Below, piece by piece: positions 45,393-64,000 of a DNA stretch of 64,000 bases. The stretch is taken from assembly GCF_901000735.1 (NCBI RefSeq), contig NC_081551.1:17450545-17514544 (forward strand), in the 5' to 3' direction. Source of the DNA: Corylus avellana. Lineage: Eukaryota; Streptophyta; Magnoliopsida; Fagales; Betulaceae. Every line of letters starts with the position of its first letter. Positions within the stretch are counted from its first letter, which is position 1. The notes beneath the pieces were generated by a model that was given only the letters and a program-made list of their open reading frames with translations, did not search any database and had not been told where the DNA came from. The translations under genes and the position numbers were made by a program.

Positions 45393-46768
45393 CTAGGGGT
45401 AACTTCACTTTAGACCCATGAATTACCATGTGATTTAAAAAGCCTCATAAACTTCAAAATCTTTCAATTTGAACCCCTGAACTTTCAATTACAGTCAATT
45501 TGGACCATCCGTCAAATTTTAAATGTTAAATGTGAGACAATGACGTTTATACCCCTGACTTTTTTATAAAATTTCAAATTTACCTTTAATTACAAATTTT
45601 TTTTTTTAAAAAAAAAAAATTAAAAAGGATACTCAACTTTTGGCCGTGACCCACGCTTCTTCATTTCCTAAATTTGGTCATCTGTGGCTATGGGGCTTTG
45701 CTTTGTGCTTGCTTTGGTCATCTGCGGGTGTTGGCTATTCTAAACCCAGTTGATTTTCTAGCTCTGCAATCCATCAAGAAAGCTCTCGAGGACTTGCCCC
45801 AGATTAACCGATTACCGATTACTGATCGTCTATCGGTTGCGATCAAACTGAAATTAACCATCAACCGGTAATAATCAGTCGATAATCGGTTAAGATTTTT
45901 ATATCGATTTGATAATCGGTTGGAAAATTTCGGTAATCGGATATAACCGATAAGGACCAATAAAATGACGTCATTTCATCGTTTTACACAAAATGATTTT
46001 TATTTTTAAGGAGATGCTATAAATACATCTCTAAAAAAATCCCTAACCTAATTTCTTTGCTTTGTCGACTGCCGCCCCTCTCACTCTCTCATACGCTCTC
46101 GACTTCGAGTCGACTTTGTGCTCTCGTGCCTCGGCCTCGCCTCTGTGGCTCAGTCGCTCTGTGCTCTCGCGGCCTCGCCTCTCACAATCTGTCTCTCCTC
46201 TCACGGTTTTCTTTTGCTTATAGATTTCTTTTGTTTTTTGGTTTCCAAGAAAATGTAGGACTGAAGAACATGTTTTGGTTTGCTCTGTTTTGTTTATAGA
46301 TTTAAGTTTCATAACCCTAACCCAAAAAAAAAATCTGGCCCCCTAAAACAACTAATTTTTTGCCCAATTAACAAAAAGCTCACAGTAACCGATTTAACCA
46401 AACCGTTTTAACCGATTACCAATTTAACCGATAATTTCAAAATAAAAGCTTAGCCAAAACCGAACTGTTTAGACCCATAACCACCCCTGGTTATTGTGCA
46501 AACCCACAGCTCGTGCCATACCCAGTCGTGGGTCACAGCCAGACACGCATGGGTCTGGCCTGACCCACGGGTATTTTTTTTTTAAAAAAAAATTATGAAT
46601 ATTTTGGTCTTTTTAGGTATTGTCGTTAGAAATTAACGGCTAAATCTGACGAAGAAGTTCAAATTAACTGCATTTGAAAGTTTAGGAGTTCAAATTGAGA
46701 GGTTTTGAAGTTTTAGAAACTTATCAAATCACGTGGTAATTTATGTTTCTAAAGTGAAGTTATCCCTT
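45393..46768. mobile_element. Long-TIR element, about 1.38 kb, with non-coding interior
   Basis: The left arm begins ggggtaacttcactttagac and the right arm ends ctaaagtgaagttatccc. Pairing continues for about 200 bp (for example catgtgatttaaaaagc with the tatcaaatcacgtgg region, and tttcaatttgaacccctgaa with ttaggagttcaaattgagag). The interior at 45800-46450 has many accgatta/taatcggt motifs and a C/T-rich stretch. No protein family recognised there. Confidence 0.65.
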
Positions 46769-47454
46769 TTAATTATCTATTTTTTTAAAGCTATTACATC
46801 TTCTTCTTTTTTTCTTTTTTTCACAATCAACTTTTGCTATTCTTTTTAAATATTATTTCTCAATGACTTTTTTTTTTTATTATTATTATTATTCATTTTT
46901 CTTTGTTGATAGAATGAAAAAAATAAAAAATAAAATTGGGGCATACTTTATTTATACTCTTTCGAAGTGTCATAATTTTAAAATTTTAATATATAACCAA
47001 ATTTGGTTAAAATAGTTAGCTAGTGGGTGATTTTTTATTCAAAATTACATTATTGCTAGCCACTTTTAGCTAGGCAAGTGTAAATACTCAATAATATAAT
47101 TTAGAGCACGAGAGCTAGTGACAGAATAAGGAGGGCTGGGATGGGCCATGCGGCGGCCCATGCCCCCTAGCTCCCTCTACAAAAAAAAGTAATAATAAAA
47201 TATTGACCTTTAAATTTTTTATTTATTTTTTTAAATTAGGTCTTTCATTCTTTTATTTTGGCCCCTAAAATGTTTTTTAATACACTTTAACCTCAATTTT
47301 TAGTTCTAGTCCTAACACTACCGAGTAATATTAAAAGTCACTCTTGTGTCACTTCAAAAACGATATAACTTCTAAAATCTCTATTAACCTTATAATTGAT
47401 TATTATATTATTTTAATCAAATATTAATTTTAAAAGTCACATCATTCTTAGGGC

Positions 47455-47648
47455 TTGTTTGAGTGTGCGTTTGATGAAACTAAAGTGCATTTAACACTCA
47501 AAAAGTTCGTTTAAAGAAAAAAATTCTCATTTGGTAAAAAAAAATTGAAAGCGCTTTTAAAAGTCTAAAAAACTCAAAAAATGACCCAAAAAAAAAAAAA
47601 AAGACTTAAAAACTCGATTTCTCAAACACAATTTTAAACACTCTTATA
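47455..47648. mobile_element. Palindromic MITE, 'gcgtttgatgaaac' family
   Basis: Starts agggcttgtttgagtgtgcg and ends ctcaaacacaattttaaaca, with aaagcgcttttaaaag inside. Same family as 5863 and 25955. Confidence 0.6.
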
Positions 47649-48025
47649 GTGATACAAAAATGATATAATAGTAACTTATAAAATTACTCCGCAATAGCGG
47701 GACACAGAATACAGTTGAATGGTATTTTTACAAATTATAGGTATATTTCTCTCATGGCAGCCGGTCATCAAATTAGAGGTTCTAGATATGAATGGAAGAT
47801 GTTGTTGAAGAGAAGAAAGAATGAATGAAGGTCTTAAAGTGATACAAAAGTGATATAATAATGACTTATAGAATGACTTCACAATAGCGGAACACAGAAT
47901 ACAGTTGAATGGTATTTTTACAAATTATAAGTAGATTTCTCTCATGACAGCCGGTCATCAAATTAGAGGTTCTAGAAATGAATGGAAGATGTTGTTGAAG
48001 AGAAAAAGAAAGAATGAATGAAGGT
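47646..48025. repeat. Tandem duplication, 2 x 190 bp
   Basis: Both units carry agcgggacacagaatacag or agcggaacacagaatacag, catggcagccggtcatcaaa or catgacagccggtcatcaaa, and aatggaagatgttgttgaag, at a spacing of 190 bp. Short minus-strand frames in the two units are copies of each other and do not resemble a known protein. Confidence 0.9.
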
Positions 48026-48329
48026 TTGAAGTAGTTAGGTATTCTACACATTTGGTAGTTTGATTACGACATGTAACAAACAACAATGATGTGGCTCCGG
48101 TGATGGTAGGTGATGATGATGACATTTCTTGTCAAAATAACAAAAAAAACATATAAATAATAATAATGAAAAAAAAAAAAGGTTATATAAAAATTCTCTA
48201 AATTCAACTAGTGTTGACTTCTTGTGTGGTGAGGGTTGAGTCCATCGAATTAATCCAACATTTTATAAACAATAAAAACAATCATAAAATGTCCTTTGTC
48301 ACATATTTAGCCACCATAGTATGGTCGGT

Positions 48330-48543
48330 ATCTTCATAGTTTCCTGTCTTGGTCTGTTAGACATACCGGTAGGGAGGCAAATAGTGTTGCACATATAGTG
48401 GCAAAGAATGCTATTATCAGATCTTTAGATCAAGTGTGGGTGGGAGAATGTCCCAGTTTTATTCATAGCTCTGTACTTGCTGAACAAGAAGAAGTTCTTT
48501 GATTTATGAGAATTTAGTTTCTACTCAAAAAAAAAAAAAAAAT
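48330..48543 (+). mobile_element. 5'-truncated LINE tail (RNase H end plus poly-A)
   Basis: On the plus strand the sequence reads HTGREANSVAHIVAKNA, then DQVWVGECPSF, the conserved end of plant LINE RNase H domains. A stop codon, a short 3' UTR and a run of about 15 A follow. Only the last 50 or so codons of the element were inserted. Confidence 0.75.
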
Positions 48544-48929
48544 TCAGAGTTTTTCCGAACGATGATATGAAATATGAAGCGGTTTTGGAGTAAATTTGTT
48601 ATTTGTTCTAAATTCCTCAATATAATTTGATTAATACTTATTTGTTTCCTTATTCTAAGTCTTTGGCACAAGTTGGACTTGGGTAAAGAAAGAAGAGCTG
48701 TTTGTTGGGTGATAAAGATGCATGAGCCTATGAGGCAGGACTTTGTTGGGGTGCATAATCTCCATAGATATTTTTTTCCCATTCAAAATCATACATGATT
48801 AAATAATTTAAATGAAAGTGCTTCTACTTGGTCAAGCACCCATACCAAGGTACAAGCTTACCTTTCACCATGTCTCACCATATTATATTGAGAGAAAAAG
48901 CCAAACAATAATTTGTTAATAAAAAGGAA

Positions 48930-49372
48930 AAAATTCACTGTATTTTTAAAGTTTCAGGAGTTTTTTAATTTGAACTTCAATGTTTAAAAATTGGCAATGT
49001 ACCCCCTAATGCTTAAAAAATTTTCAATTCATATCTTCCGTTACTAATTTTCGTCTAATTGGACAGAAATCATCTCACATGCATCTCACGGGAGATTTTT
49101 ATGTCCTCTATTCTAATTTTACCCTCATTAAAACCTATGAAATTGAGGGTAATGAGGGCAATTTGAATAGAAAGCATCAAAATCCTACATGAGACGCATG
49201 TGAAATGATTTCTGTCCAATTAGACGGAAATTCGTAACGGAGAATATGAATTGAAAATTTTTAAAACATTAAGAGGGTACATTGCCAATTTTTAAACATT
49301 AGGGTTCGAATTGAAAAATTCCTGAAACTTTAGGAGGGTAAAATGAATTTAACCCTAATAAAAAAAAAAATA
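48930..49372. mobile_element. Palindromic MITE, 'gaagtttcaggag' family, member 1
   Basis: The arms contain tttcaggagttttttaattt and its inverse aattcctgaaactttaggag, then ccgttactaattttcgtcta and its inverse, then cacatgcatctcacgggaga with an inverse form. The arms are about 210 bp and nearly meet in the middle, with no cargo. The same family is at 49738, 55128 and 60284. Confidence 0.85.
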
Positions 49373-49419
49373 AGCAATTCTTTTTTTAACATCTCTGGCT
49401 GGCTAGCTCGACAAAATTG

Positions 49420-49737
49420 GGGAATCTAAAACCGGTTGTAGCTCAAGCCCTGGGAGCCCTACATCGTGTAGAATTTTGTATAGATTTGGGTCTTCAATAA
49501 ATCATATTGGAAGGGACCGACACACTTCAAATAGTAAATGCTGTCAAATCCAAGAGACGAAATTGGAGCAAGTATGGACATATATATCGTAGATGATATT
49601 TAAGGAATTCTAAATAAAACGTCTGATTGGCATATTGTTCGTGTTAGAAAGGTGGCAAACTATGTTGCCCTTAAGTCAGCCAAAATGGCTATTAAACAAA
49701 GCATAGATTAAGTGTGGATGAAAAAAAAAAAAAAAAA
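49420..49737 (+). mobile_element. 5'-truncated LINE tail, second copy
   Basis: Plus-strand fragments read KPVVAQALGALHRVEFCIDL and ILEGTDTLQIVNAV, matching the middle of a LINE RNase H domain. Frameshifts and stops follow, then a pure A run at 49720-49737. The next MITE begins immediately after the tail. Confidence 0.7.
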
Positions 49738-50068
49738 ATGTAATTTACCCCTTGAAGTTTTAGGAGTTTTTCAATTTTAACCCAAAAGTTCAAAAATTGG
49801 CAATCTACCTCATTGAAGTTTAAAAAATTGGCAATTTAAACTTTCCGTTACTAATTTTCGTTAAATTGGACGGAAATTTTTGAAAAAAAGCCTGAGGATA
49901 ATGATGTAATTTTATAGATTTCCGTCCATTTAGACGGAAAAATTAAACGGACGGTTTAAATTGCCAATTTTTAAAACTTCACGAGGGTAAATTGCCAATT
50001 TTTGAACTTTGAGATTAAAATTGAAAAACTCCTGAAATTTCAGGGGGAAAAACTGCATTTTTCCAAAA
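49738..50068. mobile_element. Palindromic MITE, 'gaagtttcaggag' family, member 2
   Basis: taatttaccccttgaagttt at the left and cctgaaatttcagggggaaa at the right, with aaattggcaatctacctc paired to a ggtaaattgccaattt block. Shorter centre than member 1. Confidence 0.8.
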
Positions 50069-50679
50069 AAAAAAATCTTCAATGTATTTATGAGCAACTA
50101 TTTTTATGAAATGAATAAAGAAGGGTAAAATGCCTATACTAGCTAAATGAATAAAAATAGTATTTAAAAGAAAGTAAAGAAAATGCTAAGATAAGAGCTA
50201 AATAGTGCAATACACGTATTAATGATTTAATCCCTAGTGTTTATCTTCCACACTAAACCTTATCAATTATCAATGCAACATTTTTCTCTCGGAGCATGAT
50301 GGCTTGTAAGACTTGGACATCTCCACTTTGTTAATCAAATGAGACATCATTTTCCAAGAAGAAGAAAAAACCATTAGAAGATTCCAGGACTAATTGATTC
50401 ATATATACCCAGAGGAGCTCTGGCTGATTTGAGCTCATCAAATGACACATGATCAAAGACTGGATAAGCTTGGGCAGCAACATGACTTATCGCAAACCGT
50501 CTCACTTATCCTGATCAAACCAATCATTTTAGACCCCATGATGTCAGGATTTATGAGACAATCAATTTGACTGGTCATGGGGATAACCATTGGAACATAA
50601 AACAATTTTTTCTTACATTATTTTTAACTTTAACAAGAACAAGATGCTAAAGGCTGATTCATAGCCTTCGCTAGTTAAA

Positions 50680-51300
50680 TATAAGGGGCGGTAAATTGTG
50701 TTCACACGTGTGGTTTAAATTATGTTGAGATATAGATATAAGATTATATATGTCAATCTTAATTTGATCCATTTAATAAAACAGGTCAGACGATCCTCAA
50801 CCCTATTCTACTAATTTTGTCAGTTTTGATAGAATATATAGTGTCATATTTGATATTACGAGAATATCTTTGTATTGATTGTAATTAATAAAATCAAATC
50901 AGAAATATTTAATACTGATTTGATTTTATCAAAAATTTATCTTTTTGTATTCTCTCTATCCCTATAAATAAGGATCATTTGTATTGTAAACAAATCAATT
51001 CAATAAGAACATAATGTAGTCTTTTGAGCTTTATCTGTGGATATAGTTAATAGACTTACCAAACTACATAAAATATCTTGTCTATTTTATTATTTCTGCA
51101 TTTAATATTAAAAATATTATGAATTTTTTAAGTTTCGCAGGTCGTGTCAAAAATTGTTAGGACTTATGTCTCGTATCGAATTCAAATTATGTTAACCCAA
51201 CTCATTTAAGTAAACCGATCGAACCCTTTAATTCTAATATGCTAATTTCATATAAAATTAGTGTTTGGCTCGCGGGTGGTGTAAACAATTGTCGGTTCCA
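50680..51300. repeat. Dispersed 'ggtcgtgtcaaaaattgt' repeat split by an LTR-like insert
   Basis: The left half (gttcacacgtgtggtttaaa, then acaggtcagacgatcc) and the right half (tcgcaggtcgtgtcaaaaat, then aagtaaaccgatcgaaccc) belong to the repeat seen at 23930. A block of about 270 bp at 50828-51100 interrupts it. Confidence 0.5.
50828..51100 (+). mobile_element. Possible solo LTR
   Basis: TGATAGAATATATAG at the left and ATTATTTCTGCA at the right give TG/CA ends. A TATA box (ccctataaataagg) and A/T-rich body follow LTR style. No convincing target duplication was found, so the exact edges are unsure. Confidence 0.4.
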
Positions 51301-52268
51301 GCTAAATGGACTGAGAAAGACTTTTGAATATGTGTCTACCTCTAAATTCTTGGTATAATGTTCGAGTTAAATCCTTGCGTGTCTAGTTGCTATTGATTCA
51401 CGTCTCTCTCCATTGTGAAGGACGAAAATGCTTTTTAAATTATTTGCTTAATACCCTAGCTAGGCTTTTCTCCATCATTCATTCATAGAGGTTATTTCCG
51501 TTGATTGTTGCTTAACTTTTATGCAACCCTTATTGGAATTTTCACTCATTTTTGCTGTAATCATTTGTGAAGAGAAAGTCATTATATATGATATTTGGTT
51601 GTCTTGAAACTTCCTGAGTTTTTCTTTTCTGTAAATTAGGTTGATCACCAACAATGGTAGGAGACTAAATCTGAAGGGTTAGATACTCTACAGTTATTAT
51701 TATTATTATTATTATGTCTTTCCAAAGTGCCATCCTTGTCGTACATGTAGACAACAATTAAAAGTGATGCATGTCAATATAAGAAAGATTTGTCTTATTG
51801 TGGATATTTACAAATTATATATTAAATATCCATGTTTTTGACAATGATGCTCTGGCAACTGCTGACGCTATTACAATTATGTAGATTCCTCCTGATTTCA
51901 CATGGCTTGGGTACATTCAGTGTGATATATATGTGCATGTATAAAAAGCCTTCCAAAGTTGGAGGATCATGTGCTTGAAGGAAATCTGATTCTGATGTCT
52001 TTTTGGGTTATGATTCTGAAATCTGTCTATAACCCAACCATGAGTTAATTAGTTTAGATTCATTTTGGGATCATAATGGATCTGTCTATTGGAAGCCATG
52101 GCATACAAGATTCTTTGAGGTGGGTTGGGTTGGCTGTTAGAGATGGAAATACTAGTGTTTTAGAGTGAAGATTCCATGGAGAGTCTCTAGAGTTTTTAAG
52201 AGCTGGGTTTTGTTCACAAGTGAGAGATTTTAGCTTCAGAGGTGAAGTTCATAGGATAGGTGTTGGCC

Positions 52269-53556
52269 ATGACAATGTCCTTCCACCCATTAAATTGCCC
52301 GCCAGTTGTTCTAGGTAATGTAAATAAGAATAAAACCCAGTTCAGAAATCCATCTGTAGCAGCACAAACATCTTCAGAGCCTATACACTGTGATGAGAGT
52401 GGAAACTTACTTGAATCCAAGAGGAATTTGGCTCTAAAAAGATGTCAGGCCCCAAATTCCCTGCTCAGCCAACGAAATACAGTTGGAATCATTGGAGGGG
52501 TGTCTGTCTTTTCTACTCTGATTTTCTTGGAAAAGCTTGTCCTTTGGAGTTCTAAAGATGGACAAGGATGTATGCCTTTCGTTGTCTGCAGCGACCCAGC
52601 AATAAGTACAGGGCTTCCAGTTCTTGGCTCATTTCATTCATTCAAGGGTAAAAATGATAAAATCCAATTCAATCATGACCCAATAGTGGGGAATCTGCAG
52701 CGCAAAAGGGTGTTTCTTGAGCAGTCTGGAGCTCGTTGCATAGTCATGCCATGCCATCTCTCACATGCGTGGCACAGTGAGATTTCTGAGGGATGTTCTT
52801 TACCTTTCCTTCATGTAGGTGAGTGTGTTGCCAGGGAGCTCAGCGAAGCAAAGCTCAGGCCACTTGAAGCTGGAAGTGATGTGCGAATTGGTGTGCTTGC
52901 TACACATGCAGCTTCAATCTCTGGTTTTTATCAGGAGAAACTACGAAGTCAGGTAACCCAATTTAGAGTGACTTTGGCACTAGATTTCAAGTACTAAAAG
53001 TGCGATTCTAAACTAAATCCCACGTTTTGAAATTGCAAACTCAAATGGAGACTTGGTATCGAGATCCCCTTTCAAGTTCTATACTACTATTTTGTGGCTG
53101 ACTTATATTTTTCTGAATTATAAATTGTTTCATCAAACTAAGATCATTAGTAACCAAAATATTAAAAGCTATAAGCTTATGTCTGCATTTTGTGTTTATG
53201 ATCCACTGGTTGACACTTGACACTAATGGCCAGCCCTAAAATACCTGCTCTCTTTTGTGCTTGAAACGACAACCTTCAATGTGCAGGGCTTTGAGGTTGT
53301 GTTGCCAGACCAAGCAAGCATGCAGCACATTGTACTTCCTGCAATTGATGCAATGAACAGAAGAGACATTGAAGGGGCGAGGAATCTCTTAAGAATTGCT
53401 ATCCAACTTCTCTTGGTGAGGGCTGTGAACACTGTCATCCTTGCTTCTGATGAAATGCATGGTCTTCTGCCTCATGATGATCCTCTTCTAAAGAAATGTA
53501 TTGACCCCATGGATGCTTTGGCCAGGTCAACTATAAAGTGGGCTAAATCTACATAA
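52269..53556 (+). CDS. Asp/Glu racemase-family protein, 2 exons
   Basis: Exons are 52269-52952 and 53287-53556 with a 334-bp GT-AG intron, giving 317 residues. The start ATG at 52269 (MTMSFHPLNCPPVVLG) is the first in-frame ATG. The domain starts around residue 75 with TVGIIGGVSVFSTLIFLEKL. The first catalytic-type Cys is in FVVCSDPAISTGLPVL and the second in CIVMPCHLSHAWH. Later come VRIGVLATHAASISGFYQEK, FEVVLPDQ and LVRAVNTVILASDEM. Two Cys residues acting as paired acid and base are the family mechanism. The Arabidopsis homologue (At1g15410 from memory) is annotated only as aspartate-glutamate racemase family, and its substrate is not known to me. The first 70 residues, rich in Ser, Asn and Lys, fit a plastid transit peptide. 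The ends VVLPDQASMQHIVLPAIDAM and KKCIDPMDALARSTI are complete. Confidence 0.9.
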
Positions 53557-53559
53557 AAG

Positions 53560-55127
53560 GTGCATTAGAAAACCTAGCATCATCACCGAAAATATGTACA
53601 AGTTCTTTGAGTCATCACGGTTGGAATATGCTGGTGTATCAAAAAGCAGTGCCCATGCTTGTATATTGTTGAGTCTATGAAGGCTATGAAGGGTGGTAAG
53701 CAGAAAGACCATACCAAAGAATAGAATTGGACATGTGACTCGCTTTGTGTTAAGGCATGGCTTAGATGGTATTTGTAACGACCTAGGAAAAGTGGTAGCC
53801 ACATTTGCGCTATCACTCTAAAAGAACTAGTCAATTTGAAATTTTCTATAATCACTTATAAAGCACAGTTTCACCTACTAAGAAACTCGTATGAGACTTA
53901 GTGTCCTTGAGTATCTTTATGATTTTTTTCTCTTTATGTGGGTTGTTCATCTTTCCGATGTGGAATTGGAGAATTAACATTATCTCTCCCAATAATGAAA
54001 TGAAAAGGGCAAAGAACTTGATGCAAGGAGAGTATAGGAGGAATATGCATCAGAACTCCATAGTTGAGTATGAGCTGCTGGAAAGATCAATCAACCTGAT
54101 TAGTTTGATCATCTGAATAATCTACTGCGATTTGGGTTATGTGCACCCTTTATATGGCATATACTCATTCTATCCAAAAGTATGTTCTGTGTTGCTGGGT
54201 GTAAAAGTTATTGCACTGCTAACAAATTTCAGGATCAGAATAATAAGATAGTAGTGAAATAAGGAAAGGAAAAGAAGAATGAGAGGAAAAAAGAAAAAGA
54301 AAAAAAAAAGAAAAGGAAAAGATAAGAAGAAAACTAGAGTTAGGTTCTTATCAAGAAAGAGAAAACCTGATAAGTTTTTCTAGAGAAAGGTACTGTCCCG
54401 ACAAAGAGTGGCAAAGGTCTTCTTTATGCATGTGTGTGGCGGCTAAACCTTCTTTCTACAGCCAATATCAAGTTAAATAAGAGAAAATGAGACAAATTTT
54501 CCAAAGAAAATGTTAATTTGGTGCTCAAAGTGGGTCATTTATACCCCACATCTTTCCCATCTTGTGATTCTTGTCTACGGATATCTTATGGATATAAATT
54601 CAATGTGCTTTCTGATATGACTCCATCAATAGCCAATAGGTAACGCGTAGGCATAGATCTTGCTTAGTGATATGAAATAAAAATACTAATAATAAAATAA
54701 ATAAATAAATATTTCTAATGGACAAAAAGCAAAAAGTGAAGAAATTATTTAAAGACTTGAGGAAGCAACAGGCTTTGCCATTAAACAACTTAAAAAATTT
54801 CCTCTTTATTTGATTCTTCGTTAAATGTGGAAAAGTTCAAAATGAATATGATTTTTTTTTTCTTCTTTTTGATGAAATTATATAAAAGAGATATTGATTG
54901 AGTTTAATCCATGATTAAACCATTTTACATTAAAGTTTTTTTTTTTCTTTTTCCTTTAAATAATCAATTTCATTTTGATTATCTAAGAAACATGTATTTT
55001 AATACAAGTGGCCAGGGTTAACTTTGGAGTGTTGCTTGAAATTTGCCCATTGCCTCCATATGTAATCAAATGGTCAAAATGACATACTCATGAGTGTAAA
55101 TTTAAAATAAAACAAAATAAAATAAAG
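53560..55127. other. Intergenic stretch, no gene seen
   Basis: It holds the 3' flank of the racemase-family gene. A purine-rich run (about 54250-54330) of aagaaaag units stands out. The small frames around 53527-53855 and 53901-54116 have no recognisable family. Confidence 0.5.
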
Positions 55128-55465
55128 GAGAAAATCCACTTTACCCCTTAAAGTTTCAGGAGGTTTTTAATTTGAACTCCAAAGTTTAAAAATTGACAAT
55201 ATACCTCCTAATGTTTCAAAAATTTTCAATTTAAACCTTCCGTTACTAATTTCTGTTAAATTAGACAATTTTTTTTTTAAAAAAAAGCCTGAGGATAATT
55301 ATGTAATTTTAGAAATTTTAGTCCAATTTGTCGAAAATTAGTAACGGAATGTTTAAATTGAAAATTTTTAAAACATTAAGAGGGTACATTGCCAATTTTT
55401 AAACTTTGAGGTTCAAATTGAAAAACTCTTGAAACTTATAGGGGGTGAAGTAAATTTTTCCCTAA
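55128..55465. mobile_element. Palindromic MITE, 'gaagtttcaggag' family, member 3
   Basis: gaaaatccactttacccctt on the left and agggggtgaagtaaattttt on the right, with ccttccgttactaatttctg paired to a ttagtaacggaatg block. Non-coding. Confidence 0.8.
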
Positions 55466-55682
55466 AATAAATAATTGAAAGAAAGAGAACAGCTCGGACT
55501 CATTGCAGAGGCTGTAGGATCTTTTACAACAATGACAAGTTGAAATCATAATGAATTTCCAAGGCATTTGGATACCAACTACCCTTTACAATCCTGGGAA
55601 ACAATATATAATATATATTGATGATCAAAAGAAAATAATTTCCATGAAATCATGCTATCTTAAGAACGAATTTGAGCCGCTT

Positions 55683-63952
<8,270 letters not shown>

Positions 63953-64000
63953 TCAATGATATTTTTACTAATTTATTGAAACAAGATTAAAGAAAGACTA

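Noticed and set aside
47676..48051. Two similar minus-strand frames of about 60 codons
   Set aside because: They are the two units of the 190-bp tandem duplication and resemble no known protein.

Overview
The window is nuclear DNA of a eudicot plant: AT-rich, genes split by short GT-AG introns, plant-specific protein families, and many plant-type transposons (Ty3 and TRIM-like LTR elements, L1-type LINEs, tRNA-derived SINEs, palindromic MITEs). Three runs of exactly 100 N (687-786, 19525-19624, 29124-29223) are scaffold gaps. Repeated sequence beside them, diverged at the percent level, suggests a heterozygous, outcrossing genome whose allelic contig ends were not fully merged. I cannot name the species.

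Seven real genes could be modelled. 15315-16092 (+) is a three-exon glyoxalase-fold (VOC) protein. 21604-23557 (+) is a two-exon LC8-type dynein light chain. 30767-31120 (-) is a small MAPK-substrate-like protein, with a truncated second copy at 28818-29123 that is probably an assembly artefact. 32465-36419 (-) is a three-exon protein with three CCCH zinc fingers. 37837-44826 (-) is a complete 13-exon mitochondrial NADH-cytochrome b5 reductase-like protein. 52269-53556 (+) is a two-exon Asp/Glu racemase-family protein. 55683-63928 (-) holds the last three exons of a NUDT19-like Nudix NAD(P)H pyrophosphatase that continues past the right edge. From memory, the Arabidopsis relatives of several of these sit close together in two blocks (At1g15380-At1g15410 and At5g20070-At5g20110), so the window probably keeps an ancestral gene order that was split up in Arabidopsis.

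The left 15 kb is almost all transposon: a Ty3 gag and LTR, a large fold-back element, a very young 1.36-kb TRIM-like element with near-identical LTRs and an ACTTA target duplication, several palindromic MITEs, and a decayed LINE 3' region. From 16 to 31 kb there are isolated genes among MITEs, a Mutator-like long-TIR element broken by a gap, a TRIM relic, and a 1.8-kb duplicated segment across gap 3. The stretch 31-45 kb is the gene-dense part. From 45 to 64 kb repeats return, with LINE tails, four members of one palindromic MITE family, a LINE with 18-bp target duplications inside the last NUDT19 intron, and a member of that MITE family carrying a captured fragment of a DUF641 (GIL1/IRKI-type) gene. 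The captured fragment, nested in another MITE inside a working gene, is the most novel item. No operon-like system, CRISPR array or viral gene was found.
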